Assembly (NCBI GenBank): GCA_002070105.1
Contig: MWCQ01000019.1
Coordinates: 1 to 45,603 of the forward strand
DNA length: 45,603 bases
From: Firmicutes bacterium ADurb.Bin193
GTDB taxonomy: Bacteria > Bacillota > Clostridia > Monoglobales > Firm-18
Direction: 5' to 3'
A model generated the notes under the pieces. It did not search any database, was not told the DNA's origin, and saw nothing but the letters and a program-made list of their open reading frames with translations. The position numbers and the translations under genes are program-made. This document shows, in pieces, positions 15,050-23,607 of this stretch (position 1 is the first letter of the stretch; each line of letters begins with the position of its first letter).

Positions 15050-17165
15050 GGTTGTTTATGATGTAGACAGTACAGAGTTAACAGCTGCCAAGAAAGAGGT
15101 TCAAAGCCTCGAAAAAGAAACCAAAAAGTCAGAGACGGCATTCAAAAAGATGGGCGACACCGGAGGCGGTGCGCTTAATTCTATTCGTTCAATTGCCGCC
15201 ACTATTGGGCTTGCTGTAATCGCCAAACAGATATTTGATGTTACGGCAGAGTTCCAGAAACTTGCTGCCGTACTGACCAACACGCTCGGGTCACGCAGTT
15301 TAGCGCAGGCCGCATTAAATGACATTAAAACCTTTGCTTCACAAACGCCTTTCAGCGTACAGGAATTAACGGCCTCATTTGTAAAACTCGCTAACCAGGG
15401 GTTCAAGCCTACACTGGTTGAGCTTCGTAAACTCGGAGATATAGCATCCTCACAAGGTAAGTCGTTCGATCAGCTTACAGAGGCATTGATTGACGCACAA
15501 ACCGGTGAATTTGAGCGATTGAAAGAGTTCGGAATCCGGGCGGCAAAAGAAGGAAACAATGTTTTATTCACATTCAAGGGCGTTAAGACTCAGGTGGACT
15601 TCACCAATGAGTCAATAAGAAATTACGTTTTATCATTGGGTGAGGCAGAGGGCGTTTCGGGTTCAATGGCTGCTATCAGCCAGACTTTGGGCGGACAGGT
15701 ATCTAACTTGGGCGACTCGTTTGACAGTCTTTTTAACGGACTAGGTCAAGTGTCAACTGGAATCCTCGCTTATGTGATGGAGCAACTTAATCAGGCTGTG
15801 CAGTGGATTGCTCAGATTATTGATGATGCCAACAAACTTGAGGATCCATTCTCAGACCGCAGAGCCGCAAACATCAAAAAGGAATTTGATGCGTTTCAGC
15901 AGCTTACAAAACCTGAACAAGCACAAGCCGTCAATAGAATGGCGCAGGAAGTTCAGGAATGGAGAAACAGGTTAGATCAGTTAACGCGAGCATTTGCCGT
16001 AAACCAGGAGGAAGGTTTAACCGCAAACCAAAAACTTGAGAAGGCATCTAAAATACTTGGTCTTTCAGTTGAGGATACGCTTGAACTGTTTAAAAACCAG
16101 AACATTGAGCTAAAGATCACAAAAAGCAACGTTCTTGAGACCGAAGAACTTTTCAAACTTTTCAACAAGCAGTACACCGAAGGAACAAAGGCGATCGACA
16201 AGAATACCAATGCGATCGACAAAAACAATAAAAAGCGCAAAGAGACCCCGAGAGTAATTGACGTAAAGCCTGACGACACGGCCTCTAAAATTGAAAAAGC
16301 ATTTGATCAGGCTTGGGATGCAACCACTGGGAAACAGAAAAAATCACTTGACATTCTGAATGCCGGGTTGGATAAGCATGTAAAGAAATTTGAAGATGCG
16401 GAAAAGGCAAAAACAGAAGCCGCTAAAAAGGCCGCAGATGAACGTGAAGAATACGAAAAGAGAAAACAGGAGGCAATCGTTAACACGGCCATTGATGCCG
16501 CTCAACAGATTCTGTATGCAAGTTTTTTAACAAGAGAAGAAGATTTCTCCTCGCGTGAAGCCTATTACCAGAAAGAAATTGAACTTGCCGGGGATAATGA
16601 AAACGCCAGAAAGAACATTGAGCAGCGCCGGGAGATTGAAGAAAAACAGTTCCGCGACCGCCAATTAGCAGCCGAGAAATCGAACAGCATCAAAAAGATA
16701 CTTATTGACACGGCCGCAAACGTTGTCAGGTCTATCTACAATAACGGAGGTATTCCGCTTGGTTTGCCTTTCGGGTATTTAGCGGCAGCATTGGGAGCCG
16801 TTCAGGTTGCTACCGTTCGTAAATACAAGGACGGTGAGGTTAACATTGACGGCCCCGGCACAAGCACATCGGATTCAATCAGCGCGAGATTATCAAAAGG
16901 GGAATCTGTGATCAATGCAAAAGCTACAGCAGCATCCAGAAACCTATTAGAGGCTATTAACGATCGTAAAATTGACGACCGGATATTACAGGTGGCAGCA
17001 AGTAACGGAGGCCGTCAGGTCAGCGTATTTGACGACAGTAAGATCATCCGGGAACTAAGGGAAAACCGTGTGCAGTTTGAAAATCATGGCTATACGCTCA
17101 TGAAACACGCCAAAACGGCCTCAAACTTTAAATCAATCATGCGCTCTAAAATTCAGGGGTACTAA
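15033..17165 (+). CDS. Tape measure protein
   Basis: 710 residues from GTG 15033. A coiled-coil N-terminus (about 15-45) is followed by a region typical of tape measure proteins (LAAVLTNTLGSRSLAQAALN, QTPFSVQELTASFVKLANQG, FDQLTEALIDAQTGEFERLK), a long charged helical part (about 290-560), a hydrophobic segment ILIDTAANVVRSIYNNGGIP LGLPFGYLAAALGAVQVAT (two pieces), and the KGESVINAKAT block common near the C-terminus. It sets tail length. At roughly 1.5 angstrom per residue the tail would be near 100 nm, an inference that suits a siphovirus. Confidence 0.9.
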   Translation: MAKIIKVVYDVDSTELTAAKKEVQSLEKETKKSETAFKKMGDTGGGALNSIRSIAATIGLAVIAKQIFDVTAEFQKLAAVLTNTLGSRSLAQAALNDIKTFASQTPFSVQELTASFVKLANQGFKPTLVELRKLGDIASSQGKSFDQLTEALIDAQTGEFERLKEFGIRAAKEGNNVLFTFKGVKTQVDFTNESIRNYVLSLGEAEGVSGSMAAISQTLGGQVSNLGDSFDSLFNGLGQVSTGILAYVMEQLNQAVQWIAQIIDDANKLEDPFSDRRAANIKKEFDAFQQLTKPEQAQAVNRMAQEVQEWRNRLDQLTRAFAVNQEEGLTANQKLEKASKILGLSVEDTLELFKNQNIELKITKSNVLETEELFKLFNKQYTEGTKAIDKNTNAIDKNNKKRKETPRVIDVKPDDTASKIEKAFDQAWDATTGKQKKSLDILNAGLDKHVKKFEDAEKAKTEAAKKAADEREEYEKRKQEAIVNTAIDAAQQILYASFLTREEDFSSREAYYQKEIELAGDNENARKNIEQRREIEEKQFRDRQLAAEKSNSIKKILIDTAANVVRSIYNNGGIPLGLPFGYLAAALGAVQVATVRKYKDGEVNIDGPGTSTSDSISARLSKGESVINAKATAASRNLLEAINDRKIDDRILQVAASNGGRQVSVFDDSKIIRELRENRVQFENHGYTLMKHAKTASNFKSIMRSKIQGY

Positions 17166-19318
17166 TGAGCTTTCCACTGTTCAAATTCACGCTTTCAAAC
17201 GCCATAGAAGGCTCTTTGCAGATTAAGGAGCCGGAAGGGTGGGACGATGGCATTTTGACGCTGGACAGAAACAAGGAATATCACTCACTGGTAGAGATGT
17301 ACGACCAGCCAATGACCTACGATGATGCCGAGGCAACCGATTTGTTTTCAGGAGACATTCTTCCTGGTGGGATGTCCTACATCAAGAACGTAGAATATAC
17401 GCAAGGTGTAGGGGCTGTGATTACGCAGACAATCGAAATAAGCGAGGATGAAGGCGAAACGTGGGAAACAATTTTTGTCGGGGTTATTGACCTTGAAACA
17501 GTAAAAGAAATTGATTTTTACAAGGTTCAGTATGGCGTAAACCGCGATGATTTTTGGGCCAAGCTCATCAACAGGAAAAGCACCCCGGTAAATCTTGGTG
17601 ATTCCGTTGATTTGGATGGTAATTCACGCACTGTGATAAACCCAATCACGGTAAACATGCAAAGTCAAATGCTTCGGGAGCGTTACGTTAGGAATACGAA
17701 CTACAACAACGACAAAGAAGGATTATTTCAGACGTTTACAGCAGCAGTAGACACGCAAACATACCTTCTTTTTGATACTTCTCACTTTGATGTTGACGAG
17801 ATTGAAGAAAGGTTTGAATATGGCACTCAGATTTCTGATGAAAATCCAACAGCTTCAGAAAAATACCTGATAAGGGCGAAATTTGGAGGTACGTATAACG
17901 TTCAGGCGACTATGCGGTATACGATAATTTTCAACGCATCGGTAAACGCTGATATAAGTTGGTATTACGCTGTTCGAAAATCAGGAGTACTTACTACTAC
18001 GCAATTCGGCACAACTTCAAGCGGGGCTGGGATTACGCAGATATTCGACAACGGAACTGAAACGATGAACCAGACATTCGACCTACAGCCCGGGGATGAG
18101 CTATATATCTATGGCCGCATGAACTTGAACGTTTCACCAACCGCCACTTACTTCGCGGATTACGACAGTGATTCAGGCCCTGGATTTACCCCTGTTTACA
18201 CAAATTTGGTAATTACGGCAGACACGTTCTACAAAGAAACAACCACGCAGGCCTACAAGATAAAGGACGCGTTTGAGAGCGTTGTATCAAAAATCACAGG
18301 AAATGACAACACGATTTCATCAACTTACCTGACAAGCGGATGTGGGGCAAATTTTGCCATCACAAGAGGTAAGAATATCAGGGGATTATCATTTGTTGAA
18401 AAATTATTCTCTCAGTCGCTGGATGATCTTTGGGCTGGAATAAACCCAACTCACAATCTCGGATTATCGTACCTTTACAACCAGAACAAAATTGAGATAC
18501 TTCCGAAATCAGAACTGTATAACCGGACAGTATCGATCAACCTGGATTTTGTAAACAACATTGAGCGTTCGTATGACCGCGACTACATTTTCAAGTCAAT
18601 TGAAATAGGTTACGAGAAGCCGACAGAAATTAACCCTGACGATCCATTTGGCCGGCACAGATACGCAACCAGAATACCGATCGGGGGTAAGGAAGAAAGG
18701 CAACTTTCAAAGTTCATAGCAGCATCTATAACGCTTGAAGAAACCAGGAGGGAGGAAATAAAAGAAGGCAGTGACTGGAGATATGACGATGATACGTTCG
18801 TTTTAAGCATCTATCAGGATGGTGGCTCTTGGATTCCTCGCTTTTCACGCGATTTTAACGGAATTACAGGGCTTTTAAACGAAGATGAGCGCATGAATCT
18901 TGAGCTTACGGTAGCAAGAAACATGAATCGTTGGCTGAATTACGTATCTGGATGCCTTCAAATACCATCCGGCCAAGAGATTGTTTTCATTGATGGAACC
19001 GGGAACTATGATGCCACAACCCAGCTAAACCCGGATGCTTGCGAGGCCACAGACGAAACACCCGAGCCGGTTTTAAGTGAAAGTCAGGATTTTGATGCCT
19101 CAGGTGATTTCTTATTCCTTCCAATTTTATATACTTTTGATCATCCTTTGACATTTGAGGAGTACAAGACAATAAGGGACAACAGAAAAAATGCCATCGG
19201 AGTGAGTAGGACTGACGAAAATCACGTTGCATGCTTTATTAAAAGTTTGCAGTACAGACCTACCCGAAAGCTGGCAACTTTTGAGGTTTGGTTAGGCCAA
19301 AATACACCAATTCAATGA
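17165..19318 (+). CDS. Distal tail / baseplate protein
   Basis: 717 residues, beta-rich, starting at the base after the tape measure stop (TAATG). No enzyme motif is visible. The N-terminal 150 residues have short beta blocks (ITQTIEISEDEGETWETIFV GVIDLET, two pieces) like distal tail hub domains, and a long middle region looks like a galectin or jelly-roll insertion. Position right after the tape measure supports a tail-tip role; specific fold is unproven. Confidence 0.65.
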   Translation: MSFPLFKFTLSNAIEGSLQIKEPEGWDDGILTLDRNKEYHSLVEMYDQPMTYDDAEATDLFSGDILPGGMSYIKNVEYTQGVGAVITQTIEISEDEGETWETIFVGVIDLETVKEIDFYKVQYGVNRDDFWAKLINRKSTPVNLGDSVDLDGNSRTVINPITVNMQSQMLRERYVRNTNYNNDKEGLFQTFTAAVDTQTYLLFDTSHFDVDEIEERFEYGTQISDENPTASEKYLIRAKFGGTYNVQATMRYTIIFNASVNADISWYYAVRKSGVLTTTQFGTTSSGAGITQIFDNGTETMNQTFDLQPGDELYIYGRMNLNVSPTATYFADYDSDSGPGFTPVYTNLVITADTFYKETTTQAYKIKDAFESVVSKITGNDNTISSTYLTSGCGANFAITRGKNIRGLSFVEKLFSQSLDDLWAGINPTHNLGLSYLYNQNKIEILPKSELYNRTVSINLDFVNNIERSYDRDYIFKSIEIGYEKPTEINPDDPFGRHRYATRIPIGGKEERQLSKFIAASITLEETRREEIKEGSDWRYDDDTFVLSIYQDGGSWIPRFSRDFNGITGLLNEDERMNLELTVARNMNRWLNYVSGCLQIPSGQEIVFIDGTGNYDATTQLNPDACEATDETPEPVLSESQDFDASGDFLFLPILYTFDHPLTFEEYKTIRDNRKNAIGVSRTDENHVACFIKSLQYRPTRKLATFEVWLGQNTPIQ

Positions 19319-19321
19319 AAA

Positions 19322-20671
19322 ATGAGATACACGTATCTACTGCTGTTTCTTCTCGCATGCGCAGAAGATTCAGGGCTTCAAAAGCAAGATTGCGAGCTTA
19401 TGATAATTAGCGATTCACTCCCTTTTAAGTTCTGGCAGGAGGGTAAATCCTTTAATACACGCCAAATTTGCGGGGTAAATCCGCAATGCTACTGCGCACC
19501 CTGGATTTGTGATCGGGAAATAAGATTGCAGGTAAAAGACACAATTGACGGACAAGATGTAAATCTATTGATCGTTGACGAGTCAGAAACTGTATTAAAA
19601 ACATTGCCATTTTCACAGACTGAGGTTACCGGCCAGATAAGCCCGGCTTTACAGTTTTCTAATACTGATTTCCCTGGCAATATCACCGGATGGAATAGTT
19701 TCAACGGAAGTGACAGGTCGCTTGGGTCGCAAAATGGCTCTTGGTCTTACGCTGCCGGAGATGCAGTGACAAACAACTCAAGCTACAGAACAAAATACTT
19801 TGCCACTCAAAATCCCGATAACGTTTTGGGATGGCCTGCCGGGGAGTATTCAGTAAGTATCCGGATGATAGGATTTTCACAAAATGGCCCATTTACAGCA
19901 AAGGTTTTTGGGATGCCAAATTCATCTTCACAAACTGAAATTTCAAGTTCCGTAACAGGCACAATTTCTGTTAACGGAGTTGATGAGGTTCAAATTTCAA
20001 TATCGTTCACCACTACGCAATACTGGTCTTACCTTGCCTTTACATTTGATAGCGTTCTTGACGTTGGAGATGTGAGTGTTACGTTGAAAGAGATTTCAAT
20101 ACAGTCAACGCTTGTCTACAAAAGAACCATCTACGATTTAGCATTTACGCCATCCGAAATCAGCCCTGAAATATGCAACAAAAAGGTATATTTCAAGATT
20201 GTTGGCGATACGGAAGAATACCTGACAGACTGCATCGATATTCGCGACAGCTTCCCGGAAAAGTGTTTGAAGGAAATAATCTACTCAAATTCAAAGGACT
20301 TCGACAATATCAGTTACGAGGACATTTCCCCCGATCCGCAATTCCGCAAGATCGTAGAGGCTCAATTCTGGAAAGAGGATAACCCACAGGAGCAGGAAGA
20401 TTCAGTATTGTCTAACGGCGTAATCGTTACCAGACGGTCCGAAATACAGGAAAAAACGCTTTTTGAGACCGGATTCCTGCCAAACCATGAGCATAAAAAC
20501 CTGCAAAAAATCTTCATGCACAATTACGTGGTGATTGAGGATGTGACCGGTGAAGAAATACAATGGAAGAAACGGGATGCCTACGAAACTGAGAATCTAA
20601 ACCGATACCCATTAAAACGAGCGCAGGTATGGCTAACAAAATATAACTCAGTTGAAAAGAATACTATTTAA
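19322..20671 (+). CDS. Tail-region protein with predicted surface-lipoprotein signal
   Basis: 449 residues. The first 13, MRYTYLLLFLLAC, form a short lipoprotein signal with lipobox LLAC; the Cys is followed by AEDSG, and acidic residues just after the Cys are the Bacteroidota surface-export signal. An alternative start at residue 27 would remove this but leave an 80-base gap in a compact operon. A Cys-rich segment (QICGVNPQCYCAPWICD, about 48-64) precedes a jelly-roll-like domain (about 95-265) rich in Ser, Asn and aromatic residues, probably carbohydrate-binding. The C-terminal third is a structural-protein-like region. The last 42 codons are duplicated at 21001-21127. Confidence 0.6.
   Translation: MRYTYLLLFLLACAEDSGLQKQDCELMIISDSLPFKFWQEGKSFNTRQICGVNPQCYCAPWICDREIRLQVKDTIDGQDVNLLIVDESETVLKTLPFSQTEVTGQISPALQFSNTDFPGNITGWNSFNGSDRSLGSQNGSWSYAAGDAVTNNSSYRTKYFATQNPDNVLGWPAGEYSVSIRMIGFSQNGPFTAKVFGMPNSSSQTEISSSVTGTISVNGVDEVQISISFTTTQYWSYLAFTFDSVLDVGDVSVTLKEISIQSTLVYKRTIYDLAFTPSEISPEICNKKVYFKIVGDTEEYLTDCIDIRDSFPEKCLKEIIYSNSKDFDNISYEDISPDPQFRKIVEAQFWKEDNPQEQEDSVLSNGVIVTRRSEIQEKTLFETGFLPNHEHKNLQKIFMHNYVVIEDVTGEEIQWKKRDAYETENLNRYPLKRAQVWLTKYNSVEKNTI
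20545..20671 (+). repeat. 127-bp gene-end repeat, copy A (in the intact gene)
   Basis: The 3' end of the lipoprotein-like tail gene, from codons T-G-E-E to the stop. It aligns without gaps to 21001-21127 with nine differences, of which eight are synonymous and one is Val to Ile. Two copies that differ this way evolved as coding sequence in separate genomes before coming together. Confidence 0.9.
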
Positions 20672-20712
20672 CTTCAACTGGCCACGGTAGGGACGATAAA
20701 AGTAAATGGAGC

Positions 20713-20919
20713 CTATTCCTTAACGTTGAATTGCAACCTATTCAAGTGCGCATTTTCAACAGTCAAGAGATTGTAACCTCTTTCTTTTATAATGCCCTGT
20801 TCAACGAGATGCTTAAATTCGTGGCTAGCCGCCTCAAAGGCCTTAATCTTTGGATCGTCTTTAAATTTCTGAGATTCACTCTTAATCGTATCGATCAACT
20901 TTTTTTCAATGGTTGGCAT
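20713..20919 (-). CDS. Antisense accessory gene between the repeats (68 aa)
   Basis: 68 residues, MPTIEKKLIDTIKSESQKFK ... HLVEQGIIKERGYNLLTVEN. Predicted helical, charged and soluble; I do not recognise a family. The sequence looks coding (balanced charges, no runs) and it has its own promoter box 29 bases upstream. It is opposite to the late operon and flanked by the duplicated gene end, so it is a moron-type or mobile-element cargo gene. Confidence 0.65.
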   Translation of the reverse strand: MPTIEKKLIDTIKSESQKFKDDPKIKAFEAASHEFKHLVEQGIIKERGYNLLTVENAHLNRLQFNVKE

Positions 20920-20947
20920 AGAACTTATACGAATTTTCGTGTCTGGA

Positions 20948-20955
20948 CAAAAATA
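20948..20955 (-). promoter_or_regulatory. Promoter box for the antisense gene
   Basis: TATTTTTG on the minus strand is a perfect TAnnTTTG -7 box, 29 bases before the ATG at 20919. No convincing TTTG -33 box is seen. It would let the gene be expressed apart from the late operon. Confidence 0.5.
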
Positions 20956-21000
20956 GGAAATTTGTTCTTCATTACATAATCGGCTAAAAGCTCATAATAA

Positions 21001-21127
21001 GACCGGGGAAGAAATCCAATGGAAGAAAAGGGATGCCTACGAAACTGAGAATCTGAACCGATACCCATTGAAACGGGCGCAGATATGGTTAACAAAATAC
21101 AACTCAGTTGAAAAGAATACTATTTAA
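21001..21127 (+). repeat. 127-bp gene-end repeat, copy B (displaced gene fragment)
   Basis: Second copy of the last 42 codons of the gene ending at 20671, including the stop. It has no start and follows noncoding sequence, so it is a gene fragment. About 93 percent identical to copy A. Together the two copies bracket the antisense gene 20713-20919. Confidence 0.9.
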
Positions 21128-21131
21128 TTTT

Positions 21132-21139
21132 TATATTTG
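21132..21139 (+). promoter_or_regulatory. Promoter for the probable tail-tube gene
   Basis: TATATTTG is a perfect -7 box, with TTG at 21108-21110 about 21 bases upstream. Transcription would start near 21146 and leave a 5' leader of about 90 bases before ATG 21236. Part of the upstream element lies within repeat copy B. Confidence 0.6.
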
Positions 21140-21235
21140 TATAGCTAAAAAAGAAGCGATTTACGCGCTTACCCATTTGAGTCGCAAGACTACCTTTTAG
21201 TGCAAAAGCCCTGTATTCAACAGGCAGTTTTAAAA

Positions 21236-21790
21236 ATGGCAGATATTTTTTGTTCGCAGGATCAGGATGAATACACCCAGGTCGATTGCGGTATAGATCA
21301 GGCCGGTATCGTTGCAACGGGTTACGTTGACCCTTCTTCGGTAAACTTCTCCAACCTCACACGGGCGCAAATTAAGGAGCAACTGGAAAGCGTTTCTTTC
21401 TGGAACAACCTTTTGAATGCCTCCCCGGCAGGTGCGTTTATCGCTACCAAAACACGCGGAGAATACCCCGGAGGCACACCAACGGAAGAAGATGGCTTTG
21501 GCCGTGAGTCTACGCAGGTAACCGGAGCAAACCACGAAGCAAACACTGAATTTGAGGGAATCTACGAAAATCAGGACTTTGTTGAGGGCTTGAACCGGAG
21601 AAAGTGGTATGCTGCATTTGTGACCAACGGAAACAAGGGTATTTTCGTACAAAACCCTGTAACCGTTTACGGTAAATTGAACATCCCGCGCGGAATCACC
21701 ACCAGCGCGTTCTGGATGATCAACCACAAATGGCAGGAGTATTCGAATCCGATTGTTTTCAACATTCCGGCTGGAATTTTTGACGAATAA
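21236..21790 (+). CDS. Probable major tail (tube) protein
   Basis: 184 residues from ATG 21236 (a GTG at 21200 is rejected: AAAAATGG is the better start and the leader shows no coding signal). Starts MADIFCSQDQDEYTQVDCGI; mixed alpha/beta with no enzyme motif. Evidence for a major virion protein is its own strong promoter, long leader and dedicated terminator, the pattern of a gene needing many copies. Lying between the tail-tip genes and the portal, a tube protein fits best; a head-decoration role is possible. Confidence 0.5.
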   Translation: MADIFCSQDQDEYTQVDCGIDQAGIVATGYVDPSSVNFSNLTRAQIKEQLESVSFWNNLLNASPAGAFIATKTRGEYPGGTPTEEDGFGRESTQVTGANHEANTEFEGIYENQDFVEGLNRRKWYAAFVTNGNKGIFVQNPVTVYGKLNIPRGITTSAFWMINHKWQEYSNPIVFNIPAGIFDE

Positions 21791-21813
21791 GGGGTTAGGA
21801 TTCTAATCCCTTA
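21788..21813 (+). terminator. Intrinsic terminator after the tail-tube gene
   Basis: The stem 21788-21798 pairs with 21803-21813 over eleven positions (one G-T wobble) with a four-base loop, followed by CTTTCTGTCTT. The stop codon forms the base of the stem. It would end or thin transcription ahead of the portal gene. Confidence 0.7.
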
Positions 21814-21824
21814 CTTTCTGTCTT

Positions 21825-23603
21825 ATGGAAGAAGAATACTTTGATGAAGCGTTCCTGAAAAGGCTGAAGCAGCTTATTTCAGATGACAAAAACGAAGAAA
21901 AGCATCCTTATTACAAGGCTGCTACCGAGCATTACGAAGAAATGTCATGGCACGTCTACGGCACAAAGCCGGAGAGGTTGCTGGAGCGCGTTCGTCCGAG
22001 GGAAGATGAAGCCATAAAACAGTACCGGCTCGATTCTTATGAGCCAATCACTAAATCGGTGTGCAAAAAGGCTCTGTCCATTGCACACAAGATATTCAAT
22101 TCAAAACTGTACTCTATCCGGTTCGATGAAAATGAGAAATCACAACTTCTCAAAAAGTACTCGCTGGAGGATTACCCAAGGTTCAATTCGGTAGTTAACT
22201 ACCTGGCCAATTTCAGCCTTAAAAAGAACATCGCAGATCCTAACGGGGTTTTTCTGGTTCAGCCGAATGATTACATGATCCGGGAAAGCCAGCGCGTAGA
22301 ACCAATTGTAACATGCTACGGCTCTAAGGACATTTGGGACATTGGGAAAGGCGAAAATGAGTACTTCCTGTTCTTTGACGAAGGGGGAGATAAACAATGG
22401 TACTTTACTCACGTTGATAAACTATCGATCAATAAACTACTGGTAACAAAAGGCAGGCAGGGTGAGGTATTGGTAGAAATACTGGCTACTTACAATCATG
22501 CTTTTGGAGAAATTCCGGTATGGTATCTTGGTGGCGAGTATTCAGACAAGAACTACGGCTTGTACGAATCATTTTTTTCGCCCGCCATACCGTTTTGGAA
22601 CGAAGCCATCAACGACCATTCAGACGTTACCGGAGCTTACCGCATGCACATCTGGCCTCAAAAATGGGAGGTTGCTGATGAGTGCGATTATGTGGAGGAC
22701 AACAAATACCCATGTAGCGGAGGATGGATTTATCACGCAGAATCGGGAGAGAAGCACAAATGCCCATCCTGTAAAGGGGCTGGCAGAAAGACGATTAAAA
22801 GCCCGTACGAATCATATCTTGTCAACCGTGACAAGTTCACCGGCACGGACGGAACTGCGACTGTAGACGTTCCTTTTGGCTATGTGGCCGTCCCTGTTGA
22901 CGCTACCAAGATGCTGGAGGACAAGGCGAACAGAAACCTTGAAATGGGACTGAATGCGCTTGCTATGGACGTAGTGAATAAAATCGGTGAAAATCAATCC
23001 GGGATAAGCAAAGAAATTGACCGTACCGAATTGCACGACTTCTTGCAGAAACTGGCTGATCAATTCTTCGATGTCCACCTGACCAATATTTACTACTACT
23101 TCACCAAATATATGTTTGGGGTAACAGACCCGAAAAACATTGAAAGTATTCAGCCTGAAATCAGCAAGCCGACACAGTTTAACGTATATTCGTTTACTGA
23201 ATTGACAGGACAATTTGCGGCAGCAAAGGATGCTGGGCTAAGCGCATCGTATTTGAGCGTAAAACAGGCAGAGATTCAAGGCAAGGAGTTCCAAACCCAT
23301 CCGCATTTATTGACGGTGCTGGATATGGAGCTTGTTTTAGACCCGCTTTCCGGGGCATCGCGCGATGATGTGGCATTGATGCTGCAAAACGGCACTGTGA
23401 CAAAAGAAACAGTTATCATACACGATAACATCAAGATATTCGTACGCAGAGCATTGGAGGAAACAAAGAACTTTGAAAACCTTACGCTGACCGAGAAGAT
23501 GGCCGTTTTAGAAGGCTATGCAGCCGAGGTTTTAGAAAAAACAAAGGTGCAAATTGACATGAGTGCTTTTGCGCCACAGAATCAGCAAGAACCGGTAATT
23601 TAA
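21825..23603 (+). CDS. Portal protein with inserted zinc ribbon
   Basis: 592 residues, usual size for a portal. The central part (KSVCKKALSIAHKIFNSKLY, then MLEDKANRNLEMGLNALAMD) fits phage portal proteins: N-terminal helices, wing, stem and C-terminal crown helices. Unusually, C287, C297, C313 and C316 (the last two in CPSCKGAGR) form a likely zinc ribbon in the middle. It would form the dodecameric channel for packaging. Follows the tail-tube terminator by about 12 bases. Confidence 0.75.
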   Translation: MEEEYFDEAFLKRLKQLISDDKNEEKHPYYKAATEHYEEMSWHVYGTKPERLLERVRPREDEAIKQYRLDSYEPITKSVCKKALSIAHKIFNSKLYSIRFDENEKSQLLKKYSLEDYPRFNSVVNYLANFSLKKNIADPNGVFLVQPNDYMIRESQRVEPIVTCYGSKDIWDIGKGENEYFLFFDEGGDKQWYFTHVDKLSINKLLVTKGRQGEVLVEILATYNHAFGEIPVWYLGGEYSDKNYGLYESFFSPAIPFWNEAINDHSDVTGAYRMHIWPQKWEVADECDYVEDNKYPCSGGWIYHAESGEKHKCPSCKGAGRKTIKSPYESYLVNRDKFTGTDGTATVDVPFGYVAVPVDATKMLEDKANRNLEMGLNALAMDVVNKIGENQSGISKEIDRTELHDFLQKLADQFFDVHLTNIYYYFTKYMFGVTDPKNIESIQPEISKPTQFNVYSFTELTGQFAAAKDAGLSASYLSVKQAEIQGKEFQTHPHLLTVLDMELVLDPLSGASRDDVALMLQNGTVTKETVIIHDNIKIFVRRALEETKNFENLTLTEKMAVLEGYAAEVLEKTKVQIDMSAFAPQNQQEPVI

Positions 23604-23607
23604 AAAT

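Noticed and set aside
15977-16279. Leftward frame of 100 residues within the tape measure gene
   Set aside because: Ser/Phe/Leu-rich antisense of a Lys/Glu/Asn-rich helical gene; typical shadow.
16856-17165. Possible self-cleaving or intron-like structure near the tape measure end
   Set aside because: The frame is continuous and protein-like throughout, with no sign of an intron.
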